From Limisoma sp963601185 (GTDB taxonomy: Bacteria; Bacteroidota; Bacteroidia; Bacteroidales; Muribaculaceae), in assembly GCA_963601185.1 (NCBI GenBank), contig CAVCEE010000013.1, forward strand, positions 1 through 64,000: a DNA stretch of 64,000 nucleotides, read 5' to 3'. The position numbers and the translations under genes are program-made. The notes under the pieces were generated by a model, which saw only the letters and a program-made list of their open reading frames with translations, searched no databases and was not told the DNA's origin. How positions within the stretch are numbered: position 1 is the stretch's first letter; every line of letters begins with the position of its first letter. Shown in pieces: positions 53,055-61,690 of this stretch.

Positions 53055-53696
53055 CTATGCCGCTGCCATCATCTCCGTTATGATTGGGCGGACACCGCTA
53101 ACAAAGCATTCTATCGCGATAACCATCAGTATCAGACCCATCAACCGCATCATCACATTGTTACCAGTCTCGCCAATAACCTCGACCAAACGCGTTGACG
53201 CTTTCAGAATCAGATAGGCAATCAAAAATACCACTGCGATAACAGTAACCAGACCGACTGCATACAAGGGAGTCTTTGCATCCTCCATAAGCACGATGCC
53301 GTTTGCAATGCCACCAGGACCGCAAAGCATCGGTATAGCAAGTGGGGTTATGGTGATATCGTCAGCGTACTCCTTTATCTCATTGTCGGTGAGTTTCATA
53401 CCCGTAAACCTTGCCTGAAGCATATCCCAGCCGATTTTAAAAATCACAATACCACCGGCTATGCGGAAGCCGTTGGTCGAAAGTCCAAAAAGCATAAAGA
53501 TAAACCGGCCGAACACAGTGAAGGAAATGAGCGTCAGAAACGCCACAATGGTAGATTTCTTGACAATTTTCTTTCGTTGCTCATCGCTCAGGCTCTGAGT
53601 CATAGTTAAGAACACCGGCATCGTTCCCAACGGATTTATAAGGGTGAAGAACGATGTGAAACAAAGTAGTAAATAGGTAAAAAATTCGCCGTCCAT
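53055..53696 (-). CDS. MarC-family membrane protein
   Basis: About 213 residues with six membrane segments. Signature INPLGTMPVFLTMTQSLS near 20, GGIVIFKIGWDMLQAR near 80, and PLAIPMLCGPGGIANGIVLM near 120, all typical of MarC/UPF0056. Function unknown despite the old link with multidrug resistance. Its ATG is only 18 bases after the terminator stem of the 6S-like RNA. Convergent with the MBL gene. Confidence 0.88.
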   Translation of the reverse strand: MDGEFFTYLLLCFTSFFTLINPLGTMPVFLTMTQSLSDEQRKKIVKKSTIVAFLTLISFTVFGRFIFMLFGLSTNGFRIAGGIVIFKIGWDMLQARFTGMKLTDNEIKEYADDITITPLAIPMLCGPGGIANGIVLMEDAKTPLYAVGLVTVIAVVFLIAYLILKASTRLVEVIGETGNNVMMRLMGLILMVIAIECFVSGVRPIITEMMAAA

Positions 53697-53707
53697 ACTT
53701 GCTCTTA

Positions 53708-53937
53708 AAAAAACGATGGCAGAGTTTTGTATCCTCTGCCATCTTATGAATCCACATCAAAGAGTGCGCTGAAACTCCGATAGACAGGATTTGAGTTTTC
53801 CGTCTCCTTTGTAATCCTCCGGTCAAAGACATCCATTCGGATTGAGGCCCGCCATTAGAGAAAGAAAATGTCTCGGTATTTCAATAAAATTTGATGAGTT
53901 TCCCAATCTGCTTTGATGTGGTATAAATCTCTTTCTC
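53708..53937 (-). ncRNA. ssrS: 6S-like regulatory RNA (Bacteroidales-1 type) downstream of rplT
   Basis: An independent, non-coding minus-strand unit of roughly 230 bases. It lies between the rplT terminator and marC. It has an exact TTG-N20-TAAATTTG promoter (53943-53973) and ends in a strong terminator (53715-53743). The RNA closes on itself: CCACATCAAAG near its 5' end (53911-53921) pairs perfectly with CTTTGATGTGG near its 3' end (53752-53762), and inside that GAAACTC pairs with GAGTTTC. This long rod with internal bulges resembles 6S RNA, which binds RNA polymerase. From memory, the Rfam Bacteroidales-1 motif was described as lying downstream of the L20 gene with just such a promoter and terminator. 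Exact ends are estimated. Confidence 0.75.
53715..53743 (-). terminator. Intrinsic terminator of the 6S-like RNA
   Basis: Perfect 10-bp stem GATGGCAGAG (53715-53724) / CTCTGCCATC (53734-53743), nine-base loop, then seven T on the minus strand. Confidence 0.88.
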
Positions 53938-53942
53938 TATTG

Positions 53943-53973
53943 CAAATTTAATTCAAATATTCGATTCCACCAA
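53943..53973 (-). promoter_or_regulatory. Promoter of the 6S-like RNA
   Basis: Minus strand: TTG at 53971-53973, exactly 20 bases, TAAATTTG at 53943-53950. One of the best matches to the Bacteroidota promoter in the window. Confidence 0.72.
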
Positions 53974-53989
53974 CTTTTCGGGCAATAAA

Positions 53990-54015
53990 AAAGGCCTCAC
54001 TTTTGTGAGACCTTT
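53990..54015 (-). terminator. Intrinsic terminator of the thrS-infC-rpmI-rplT operon
   Basis: Stem AAAGG-C-CTCAC (53990-54000) / GTGAG-A-CCTTT (54005-54015) with one mismatch, followed on the minus strand by a T tract. It lies 20 bases after the rplT stop. Confidence 0.82.
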
Positions 54016-54035
54016 TCTATATTTCGCAAAGTTGA

Positions 54036-54386
54036 TTATGCGTTCTTTACTTTGTCAACGATAGCCTTGAAAGCGGCAGGATTGTTAACAGCGAGGTCAG
54101 CGAGGACCTTACGGTTAATCTCGATGCCAGCCTTGTGGATAAGGCCCATCAATTTAGAATATGACAAATCCTCCAAGCGAGCTGCAGCGTTGATTCTCTG
54201 AATCCACAATGCACGGAAATTGCGTTTTTTGTTCTTACGGTCACGGTAAGCGTAAGTCAAACCTTTTTCCCAAGTGTTCTTGGCTACGGTCCACACGTTT
54301 TTGCGGCAACCATAATAACCTCTTGTGAGTTTGAGAATTCTTTTTCTTTTAGCTCTTGATGCTACGTGATTTACTGATCTTGGCAT
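54036..54386 (-). CDS. rplT: 50S ribosomal protein L20
   Basis: 116 residues, basic. Starts MPRSVNHVASRAKRKRIL and ends near DLAVNNPAAFKAIVDKV. Binds 23S rRNA early in 50S assembly. In other bacteria L20 represses its own operon. The 113-base gap before it holds a possible GAATGT/ACATTC stem. Confidence 0.97.
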   Translation of the reverse strand: MPRSVNHVASRAKRKRILKLTRGYYGCRKNVWTVAKNTWEKGLTYAYRDRKNKKRNFRALWIQRINAAARLEDLSYSKLMGLIHKAGIEINRKVLADLAVNNPAAFKAIVDKVKNA

Positions 54387-54499
54387 TTTTTCTTAAATTT
54401 TTGAATGTCAGCGGCATTTCTGCTCTTTGGGCTAAACATTCGGTTAATAAAAATATAAAATGTTGTAATTAAAAGTGCGTTACTTTCCTAAAGTGACAA

Positions 54500-54697
54500 T
54501 TAGCGGATAGCGAGCAAATCGCGAACGTTGCGAGTGTCGGCTGCTGTCAAAGTAGCAAAGTGACCGAGGTTTCTTTTCTGCTTCTTAGTCTTCTTTGTAA
54601 GAATGTGACTTTTGTAAGCATGTTTTCTTTTAATCTTTCCTGATCCGGTAAGGGCGAACCTCTTTTTGGCACCGGAATTAGTCTTAACCTTTGGCAT
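54500..54697 (-). CDS. rpmI: 50S ribosomal protein L35
   Basis: 65 residues: MPKVKTNSGAKKRFALTGSG start, then GKIKRKHAYKSHIL and LAIR end. Standard L35 between infC and rplT. Confidence 0.97.
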   Translation of the reverse strand: MPKVKTNSGAKKRFALTGSGKIKRKHAYKSHILTKKTKKQKRNLGHFATLTAADTRNVRDLLAIR

Positions 54698-54740
54698 TTT
54701 TTTTCTTTTTAAATTACTATTTTACTTATTGCTTAATGCT

Positions 54741-55325
54741 CTATTTTTTCTTTGGGGTGAGCATAATAATCATACGCTTACCCTCCAACACTGGCATTTG
54801 CTCTACCTTGCCGTATTCTTCCAAATCGTTGGCAAAGCGAAGGAGCAACACCTCGCCTTGTTCTTTAAACAAAATCGAACGTCCTCTAAAGAACACGTAT
54901 GCTTTGACCTTTGCACCTTCCTGCAAGAAGCCCATCGCATGCTTCAGTTTAAAGTTGTAGTCGTGGTCGTCGGTCTGTGGTCCGAAACGAATCTCCTTCA
55001 CGACAACTTTTGTCGACTTCGCTTTCTGCTCTTTAGCCCTCTTCTTCTGTTGATACAAGAACTTCTGGTAGTCAAGCACCCTACATACAGGCGGCTCTGC
55101 ATTCGGCGAAATCTCGATGAGGTCGAGCTCAAGTTCTTCCGCTATCTGCAATGCCTTGTGAAGAGTATATACTCCTTGCTCTACGTTGTCACCGACCAAA
55201 CGAACTTCCTTTGCACGGATTTGACCATTAATAGGATAGCCTTCCTTCTTGTTGTTTGCGTTCCTCGGGTCGTTTTTGCGTTGTGGAGCAAATCTCGGTG
55301 CCCCTCCAAGTGGTGTTTTTGCCAT
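54741..55325 (-). CDS. infC: Translation initiation factor IF-3
   Basis: About 194 residues. Two-domain IF-3 with GYPINGQIRAKEVRLVG, ISPNAEPPVCRVLDYQKF, and the C-terminal KEIRFGPQTDDHDYNFKL. Stabilises free 30S subunits and checks start-codon pairing. The gene begins with a normal ATG, eight bases after thrS, in the order thrS-infC-rpmI-rplT. A 43-base gap follows before rpmI. Confidence 0.96.
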   Translation of the reverse strand: MAKTPLGGAPRFAPQRKNDPRNANNKKEGYPINGQIRAKEVRLVGDNVEQGVYTLHKALQIAEELELDLIEISPNAEPPVCRVLDYQKFLYQQKKRAKEQKAKSTKVVVKEIRFGPQTDDHDYNFKLKHAMGFLQEGAKVKAYVFFRGRSILFKEQGEVLLLRFANDLEEYGKVEQMPVLEGKRMIIMLTPKKK

Positions 55326-55333
55326 TCAGTTGT

Positions 55334-57268
55334 TTAATATTTTGTGAGTTCCTTCATTTCTTGAAGAAAATTCTCGGCAAAGGTAGAGATTTTTACCGAA
55401 CCCTTGTCGCCTTCGCCCTGTTTTCTTACAGAAATTTCACCATTATTAACTTCTTTTTCGCCAACAACGAGCATATACGGGATATGTTTCAACTCATTAT
55501 CGCGAATTTTCTTACCAATCTTCTCGTTTCGGTTGTCCACGATTGCACGGATGTCGTTCTTTGCCAACTCCAAGCGAACTTGGTCGGCATAGTCGTTAAA
55601 TTTCTCGCTAATCGGGAGGATGACAGCCTGCTCAGGAGCCAACCACAAAGGAAGGTTGCCAGCAGTGTGCTCAAGAAGCACAGCCACGAAACGTTCCATT
55701 GAGCCAAACGGCGCACGGTGAATCATAACCGGACGGTGCTTCTGGTTGTCTGAACCAGTATATTCGAGATTGAAACGCTCTGGCAAGTTGTAGTCAACTT
55801 GGATTGTACCCAACTGCCACTTGCGGCCGATGGCATCCTTCACCATAAAGTCGAGTTTAGGACCATAGAACGCAGCCTCACCATACTCGATTCTTGCTGG
55901 AAGACCTTTCTCCTGACAGGCCTCAATAATTGCCTGTTCAGCCTTTTCCCAGTTCTCTTCCGAACCGATATATTTTTCTCGATTTACCTTGTCGCGAAGT
56001 GAGATCTGAGCCTCGAAGCTTTCAAACTTCATCGCTCTGAACACGATGGAAATGATGTCCATCACACGCAAGAATTCATCCTTCACTTGGTCTGGACGGC
56101 AGAAGATGTGAGCGTCATCCTGAGTAAAACTTCTTACACGAGTCAAACCGTGAAGTTCACCGCTCTGCTCATAACGACAGACAGTACCGAACTCAGCAAT
56201 CCGCAACGGCAATTCGCGATACGAGTGTGGCGAATTTTTGAACACCTCACAGTGGTGAGGGCAGTTCATAGGTTTCAAGAAGTACTCCTCGCCCTCTTCC
56301 GGTGTATGGATAGGTTGGAACGAATCCTTACCGTACTTAGCATAGTGTCCGGATGTTACATACAACATCTTGTTGCCGATTGGAGGAGTGATTACCTCTT
56401 TATAGTCGTAGCCTCTTTGGATTTTTCTCAAGAAATCCTGCAAACGGAGACGCACGTCAGTTCCTTTTGGCAACCAGATTGGAAGACCCTTACCCACTGT
56501 TTCAGAGAACATAAAGAGTTCCATCTCCTTACCGATTTTTCTATGGTCGCGCTTCTTCGCCTCTTCAAGCATCACGAGATACTCGTCGAGCATTTTCTTT
56601 TTAGGGAACGAGATACCGTAGACGCGAACCAGCTGATTGCGTTTCTCATCACCACGCCAGTAAGCACCTGCGAGCGACAGCACCTTCACAGCCTTAATCA
56701 CGCCAGTGTTAGGAATGTGCGGTCCACGGCACAAGTCTGTAAAGTTGCCTTGCGTATATGTCGTAATTGAGCCGTCCTCAAGTTCGCTAATAAGTTCACA
56801 CTTGTAGGTCTCGTTGCGGTCGCCAAACATCTTCAAAGCATCCGCTTTTGAAATATCCTTGCGCACGACTGCTTCCTTGCGCGATGCCAATTCCGACATC
56901 TTCTTTTCGATCTTGGCGAAATCAGCACTTGTGATAGTGTTTTCTCCAGGATCGATATCATAGTAGAAACCATTTTCTATTGCCGGGCCAATGCCGAATT
57001 TCACGCCTGGGTACAACTCCTGCAACGCTTCCGCGAGCAAGTGAGCCGATGTGTGCCAAAAAGCGTGCTTTCCCTCTGGGTCATCCCATTTGAAAAGTTT
57101 GATTTCCGCGTCGTTTACAATTGGACGTGTCAAATCCCATTCTTCACCATTGACTGTTGCAGCCAACACATCCTGTGCCAACCGCTGACTGATACTTTCC
57201 GCAACCTGAAGTGGCGTTGTTCCCTCTTCAAATTGCTTAATGCTTCCATCTGGAAATTTAATATTCAT
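55334..57268 (-). CDS. thrS: Threonyl-tRNA synthetase
   Basis: About 644 residues. N-terminal TGS domain (about 1-60), the editing domain with WHTSAHLLAEALQ, the class II core with MNCPHHCEVF (Zn ligands) and RIAEFGTVCRYEQSGELHGL, and the anticodon domain. Charges tRNA-Thr and clears mischarged Ser. A TATTTTTG promoter lies about 55 bases upstream. No T-box leader is seen. Confidence 0.97.
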   Translation of the reverse strand: MNIKFPDGSIKQFEEGTTPLQVAESISQRLAQDVLAATVNGEEWDLTRPIVNDAEIKLFKWDDPEGKHAFWHTSAHLLAEALQELYPGVKFGIGPAIENGFYYDIDPGENTITSADFAKIEKKMSELASRKEAVVRKDISKADALKMFGDRNETYKCELISELEDGSITTYTQGNFTDLCRGPHIPNTGVIKAVKVLSLAGAYWRGDEKRNQLVRVYGISFPKKKMLDEYLVMLEEAKKRDHRKIGKEMELFMFSETVGKGLPIWLPKGTDVRLRLQDFLRKIQRGYDYKEVITPPIGNKMLYVTSGHYAKYGKDSFQPIHTPEEGEEYFLKPMNCPHHCEVFKNSPHSYRELPLRIAEFGTVCRYEQSGELHGLTRVRSFTQDDAHIFCRPDQVKDEFLRVMDIISIVFRAMKFESFEAQISLRDKVNREKYIGSEENWEKAEQAIIEACQEKGLPARIEYGEAAFYGPKLDFMVKDAIGRKWQLGTIQVDYNLPERFNLEYTGSDNQKHRPVMIHRAPFGSMERFVAVLLEHTAGNLPLWLAPEQAVILPISEKFNDYADQVRLELAKNDIRAIVDNRNEKIGKKIRDNELKHIPYMLVVGEKEVNNGEISVRKQGEGDKGSVKISTFAENFLQEMKELTKY

Positions 57269-57322
57269 AATTTTCTATTTTTTAATCATTGCATAAATAC
57301 AACTAACGCATGATTTTGTCTG

Positions 57323-57330
57323 CAAAAATA
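57323..57330 (-). promoter_or_regulatory. Promoter -7 element of the thrS operon
   Basis: Minus-strand TATTTTTG, exact match to TAnnTTTG. A TTTG lies 18 bases upstream, slightly closer than usual. Confidence 0.55.
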
Positions 57331-57387
57331 CTCATTTTATCACTACGCCAAATATTTTTCAGCCGTTTTTTAGCATTTCACTTTTAA

Positions 57388-59418
57388 CTATCGTGAATTT
57401 CGGCGCATCCTCTTGATTAGATTGTAGGATGAGACAATGCCCAATTCGCCGGCGCGGCTCAAGTCCGACATTCCTTTGTCGAAATTGCCGAGCCTGAAAT
57501 ATGCGACGCCACGGTTGAAATACGCCTCTCCGAAATCCGACTTGGCATCTATCGCACTCGTGTAGCAACTGATAGCCGAAGTGTAGTCACCCTGCATATA
57601 ATAGATATTACCTTTGTTAAAATAGGCATAAATCAAGTTTGGCGACAACTCCACGACTTTGTCATAATCTGCAATGACTTCCGAATAGCGCGCCATTTCA
57701 GCAAGACGATCGTCCGACGAATGGTGCTCCGCTCCCGAATCAGAGACTTGCGACTCCTGAATCTTGCCATATACAGCGCATGCCCTTGCAAAATATGCCA
57801 GCGTAAACCGAGGGCTCAACGCTATGGCATTGGTCAAATCGGATATCGCCGAATCGTAGTTTTTCACAAGGATGTAACTTACTGCCCTGCCGAAATAGTC
57901 CACGGCACGCTTGTCATTGGAGTTGAGCAACGCCGTGTAGTGACGAATCAGTTCAAATTGTGTTTCCACTTCACGCTCCGTCATTTTGTAGGCCACATTG
58001 GTCATATACAACTTGTCGCGCAAGTACAGACTCGTATTCAACTCGTCCAACTCTTTCTGATAGAAAGCGTCCGTACGGATTTCTGTCGTCTTGTCGAAAT
58101 ATGTCAAAGCATAAAAACCTTCGATATTGACCGGCAAGTCGTAGTTCTGAACCTTTCCTCTATATTTATTGTCGTATTCAGGCTTAACCGCATGGTCGCT
58201 CTCCACCGTTTCGAGCGACGAAAACCGCTTCATCACATCCTCTGAATTTTCTTCGGCAACATCTGCTTCCACGCTGCTTCCGCCATCTTTTACGATATGC
58301 TTGCGCTCCTCGTGACGCTGGCGCATAGCCTTCGACTTGTTGTAGTCTTTTTCACCACCAGCCAAATCGCCCGACAACCGCTTACATTCACTCCTGGCAA
58401 AATAAAGCGACGACAAGTAAGGATATTTCTTTATAACCTTGTCGTAGTCCGCAATAGCCTTGCGGTATTGCTTCAGTTGCTGATAGAGCACCGCCCTATT
58501 GTACAAAGCCTTGTAATTGTCGCTTTCCTTATTTATTACAAACGAGAAATCCTCGATGGCTTTGTTCACATCCTGCACCTCCATACGAAGAAGTCCTCGG
58601 TTGAAGCGTGCCGTAACATTGTTGGGGTCAAGTCCGATGGCATAATCAAAGTCGGACATCGCTCCAAAATAGTCCTCAAGATTATATTTCAGGTATGCCC
58701 TGTTTACAAACAGTCCAGCCTCTTTCGGCTCCAACTTGATAGCCGCATCCAAATCGAGCACCGCCGACTTGAAATCCTTGTTCTTGGTGTAGTTCACATC
58801 CGCACGCATCAGATAAGCCGCGACATTGTTTTCATTGAGTTCGATACTTCTGTCCAAGTCCGGCATTGCGGCAAGAGAATCGCCTTCAGCAATGCAAAGT
58901 TGGGCACGTCCGAGATAGCCCTTGTCGTATTTTGGATACATACCAATCAGCGAGTCGTAGGTTTGCCGCGACTGGGCAAACTCTTTTGCATTCTGCAAAG
59001 CGATAGCCTTGTTGAGCAGAAAGATTTTATTCTCCGGCAAGTATGAAAGTCCCTTATCGTAGTCCGCTACCGCCTCCTTGTACTTCCCCGTCGACAGTCT
59101 CGACAGTGCTCGCACCTCGTAGGCATCAACAACAAACGGATTGCGGTCAATCGCCATTGAACAGTCGGCTTCTGCGCCTTGATAGTCTTCAAGATAGAAC
59201 TTTGCAAGCCCCCTGAAAAAATACGGGTCGGCAAGGTATGGCTTTATCTTGATTACCTGGTTAAAATACTGTATGGAGACCAGATAATCCTCAAAATATA
59301 GAGCATTCTTACCTATTGTCAACAGCCGCTCCGAATTCAGTTGGGCTGAAGAAAACAGCGACGTTACCGATAATATTAAAATCAATAAAAAATATCGTAT
59401 CGACCTATAATTGTTCAT
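57388..59418 (-). CDS. Large secreted TPR-repeat protein
   Basis: About 676 residues. Signal peptide (about 1-26, ending FSSAQ). About fifteen tetratricopeptide repeats in two blocks (about 30-370 and 480-650) with typical FFRGLAKFYLEDYQGAEAD, FNRGLLRMEVQDVNKAIEDF and YFNRGVAYFRLGNFDKGMSD units. A charged linker (about 375-460) lies between them. Probably a periplasmic or outer-membrane-facing scaffold; the partner is unknown. Divergent from the NDH-2 gene. Confidence 0.85.
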   Translation of the reverse strand: MNNYRSIRYFLLILILSVTSLFSSAQLNSERLLTIGKNALYFEDYLVSIQYFNQVIKIKPYLADPYFFRGLAKFYLEDYQGAEADCSMAIDRNPFVVDAYEVRALSRLSTGKYKEAVADYDKGLSYLPENKIFLLNKAIALQNAKEFAQSRQTYDSLIGMYPKYDKGYLGRAQLCIAEGDSLAAMPDLDRSIELNENNVAAYLMRADVNYTKNKDFKSAVLDLDAAIKLEPKEAGLFVNRAYLKYNLEDYFGAMSDFDYAIGLDPNNVTARFNRGLLRMEVQDVNKAIEDFSFVINKESDNYKALYNRAVLYQQLKQYRKAIADYDKVIKKYPYLSSLYFARSECKRLSGDLAGGEKDYNKSKAMRQRHEERKHIVKDGGSSVEADVAEENSEDVMKRFSSLETVESDHAVKPEYDNKYRGKVQNYDLPVNIEGFYALTYFDKTTEIRTDAFYQKELDELNTSLYLRDKLYMTNVAYKMTEREVETQFELIRHYTALLNSNDKRAVDYFGRAVSYILVKNYDSAISDLTNAIALSPRFTLAYFARACAVYGKIQESQVSDSGAEHHSSDDRLAEMARYSEVIADYDKVVELSPNLIYAYFNKGNIYYMQGDYTSAISCYTSAIDAKSDFGEAYFNRGVAYFRLGNFDKGMSDLSRAGELGIVSSYNLIKRMRRNSR

Positions 59419-59438
59419 AATAATGCGTATGTGTATTG

Positions 59439-59446
59439 CAAAATTA
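59439..59446 (-). promoter_or_regulatory. Promoter -7 element of the TPR gene
   Basis: Minus-strand TAATTTTG, exact TAnnTTTG match, 20 bases from the start codon. Confidence 0.5.
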
Positions 59447-59469
59447 ATGCAAATTACCTAATTAATGCG

Positions 59470-59477
59470 TATCTTTG
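59470..59477 (+). promoter_or_regulatory. Promoter -7 element of the NDH-2-type dehydrogenase gene
   Basis: TATCTTTG, exact TAnnTTTG match, 74 bases before the start codon. It is divergent from the TPR promoter within 30 bases, between direct repeats of ATTAATGC. Confidence 0.5.
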
Positions 59478-59551
59478 CAAGATAACACATAGCCCTTTGT
59501 GTTTTTTATCTTTTTATCGGACTTTTTTGTCTATAGACTATTAAAACAGAT

Positions 59552-60826
59552 ATGGAGACAGCACAGCAACATGTTGTAATTATCGGAGGCGGATTCGCCG
59601 GACTGAATTTGGCAAAGAAATTGGACAAGAACAAGTACAAGGTCTCAATTGTTGACAAGTACAATTTTCACAGTTTTCCACCATTGTTTTACCAGATAGC
59701 ATCGTCAGGCCTTGAGCCAAGCAGCATCTCGTTTCCTTTCCGTAGGGAAATGCGACGGATGAAAAATGCCAGTTACCATTTTGGCGAGGTGCTTGATGTC
59801 AACACAGAGGAAGCATTTGTCCGCACCCAGTTTGAAACAATCCACTACGACAAATTGGTCATAGCATCCGGCACGACCAACAATTTCTTCAACCAGCCGG
59901 AACTGAAGGAAAAAGTCCACACGCTCAAGTCGACCGCCGAAGCAATCCGACTTCGCAACGAAATCCTCGACCGGTTGGAGCGTGCCTGCATCTGCACCGA
60001 CAAAGAGCGTCGCCGCCAACTGTTGAGTTTTGTGGTCGTGGGCGGAGGTCCTTCAGGTGTAGAAGTTGCCGGTGCTCTCGGCGAGATGAAACGCTACATC
60101 CTCAATAAGGAATACCCCGAAATCGACGTTGACGACGTGCGCGTAATCCTCATCGAGGGAACAGACCGATACCTGCGCACTATGAGCGAACGAGCATCGC
60201 ACGACGCGAAAGTGTATCTCGGCCATCTGATGATTGAGACACGTCTGAACTGTATGATGAATTCATACGAAAATAATATCCTTCACCTATCAACAGGCGA
60301 GGAAATCTACTGCGAGACCCTTATCTGGACTGCCGGCATCACCGGCAACAAAATCAAGGGTATGAGCGACGAGTCACTCACCCGAGGCAATCGTTATATC
60401 GTCGACGGCAAGTGTCAGGTAAAGGGCTACAACAACATCTATGCCCTTGGCGACATCGCCTTCTTGCAAGACGAGAGTCATCCCAACGGCTATCCGCAGG
60501 TGGCACAAGTAGCGATTCAGCAAGCACGCCATCTTGCAAAATACCTGAACAACGGTGCTGCCGGCGAATTCAAATATGTAGACAAAGGCTCAATGGCAAC
60601 CATCGGTCGCAACCGTGCCGTTGCCGATCTGAAATTTGCCTATCTCTACGGCCGTCCTGCATGGGCGACATGGATGTTTATCCACCTAATTTCAATTCTT
60701 GGTATGCGCAACAAAGTCAACGTGATGATTAACTGGATCTGGGCTTATCTCTTCTACTCCACATCATTGCGACTGTTTATCAGACCTGTTAAATATCCAA
60801 TCCGCAAACATTGGATTGACGAATAA
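59552..60826 (+). CDS. Type II NADH dehydrogenase-like FAD oxidoreductase
   Basis: About 424 residues. Two dinucleotide loops: VIIGGGFAGLNLAKKL (FAD, residue 10) and VVVGGGPSGVEVAGAL (NADH, about 167). Also IWTAGITGNKI and the FAD-binding NIYALGDIAF, then the quinone-side VAIQQARHLAKYL and a C-terminal amphipathic/hydrophobic part (about 360-400). Oxidises NADH and passes electrons to quinone without pumping protons. A META-domain gene follows 4 bases later. Confidence 0.92.
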   Translation: METAQQHVVIIGGGFAGLNLAKKLDKNKYKVSIVDKYNFHSFPPLFYQIASSGLEPSSISFPFRREMRRMKNASYHFGEVLDVNTEEAFVRTQFETIHYDKLVIASGTTNNFFNQPELKEKVHTLKSTAEAIRLRNEILDRLERACICTDKERRRQLLSFVVVGGGPSGVEVAGALGEMKRYILNKEYPEIDVDDVRVILIEGTDRYLRTMSERASHDAKVYLGHLMIETRLNCMMNSYENNILHLSTGEEIYCETLIWTAGITGNKIKGMSDESLTRGNRYIVDGKCQVKGYNNIYALGDIAFLQDESHPNGYPQVAQVAIQQARHLAKYLNNGAAGEFKYVDKGSMATIGRNRAVADLKFAYLYGRPAWATWMFIHLISILGMRNKVNVMINWIWAYLFYSTSLRLFIRPVKYPIRKHWIDE

Positions 60827-60830
60827 GAAC

Positions 60831-61664
60831 ATGAAGATTTTCAACTATAAATTTTTCATCATCCCTGTTGTGCTGCTATCGCTTGGCGTCCAAGCAATGG
60901 CACAAGGCAATGTGTCGAACAGGGAAGCCTACACGAGTTCGGCAAGCAAAGCGAATTTAGGCAACCGAATTTTCGGAGAGTGGATTATCCTGTCGGCAAA
61001 AGGCAGGAACATCAACATCCGTGATGCTGCTCCGTTTCTGAATTTCAACGCAAGCGACAACAAAATCTACGGCGAGGTGGGCGGCAATGTGATTAATGCC
61101 TCATTTTCGGCAAAAACGAAAGGCGTAATCACTATCACTAATGTTGAATCAACCCGTCAGCCGAGCGACAACGTAAGGGAGGAGAACGACATCAAAGCCG
61201 GACTCCGCGATGCAGCAACCTACACGATTGAAAAGAAGAAAAACGACATCTACTATCTTGACATTCTCGACAAGAAAGGTTCTGTAGTCCTCCACGCCAA
61301 GCGGCATAACGCCGACATTCTGTCGGGGTTGTGGGCTATTGACAAAATCTATGAGAACGACGTACGCGCCGACTCTCTCGAAATTGTAGTTGACGTGCCG
61401 GAACTCAAGATTCACGGCAAGACCGGCTGCAACATTTTCAATGGCGACATTGGTCTTGACCGCAACAAGGACTGGTTTATCCAGTTTCAGAACATCATCG
61501 TTTCACGTATGAAATGCGAGGAAGAGAAGATGGCTGTTGAGCGCAACCTGCTTGTTGCCCTTGAGGATGTGGAGATAATCAAACGTGAGAACGGAGGCAA
61601 GACAATCCACCTGCTTGACAAGAACAAGAAAGAGGTTTTGCTTCTCAGACGGATTGTGCAATAA
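60831..61664 (+). CDS. META-domain secreted protein
   Basis: About 277 residues from ATG 60831, which gives a normal signal peptide ending QAMAQG; the longer reading overlaps the upstream gene. Two lipocalin-like halves. The first (about 45-165) begins LGNRIFGEWIILSAKG and resembles DUF4923/META. The second (about 168-275) is a clear META domain with LSGLWAIDKI, GCNIFNGDIGLDRN, IVSRMKCEEEKM and LLDKNKKEVLLLRR. META proteins such as HslJ sit in the envelope and affect stress or antibiotic tolerance. Exact role unknown. Confidence 0.78.
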   Translation: MKIFNYKFFIIPVVLLSLGVQAMAQGNVSNREAYTSSASKANLGNRIFGEWIILSAKGRNINIRDAAPFLNFNASDNKIYGEVGGNVINASFSAKTKGVITITNVESTRQPSDNVREENDIKAGLRDAATYTIEKKKNDIYYLDILDKKGSVVLHAKRHNADILSGLWAIDKIYENDVRADSLEIVVDVPELKIHGKTGCNIFNGDIGLDRNKDWFIQFQNIIVSRMKCEEEKMAVERNLLVALEDVEIIKRENGGKTIHLLDKNKKEVLLLRRIVQ

Positions 61665-61690
61665 GGCGACATTAGTGCATTCTTTGGCAA

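Noticed and set aside
54666..55337. 223-residue plus-strand frame
   Set aside because: Antisense to infC and rpmI, of low-complexity shadow composition.
57269..57387. T-box or other riboswitch before thrS
   Set aside because: Only a short leader of about 45 bases with no T-box sequence or stable competing stems.
58297..59046. 249-residue plus-strand frame
   Set aside because: Antisense shadow of the TPR gene; no recognisable motif.
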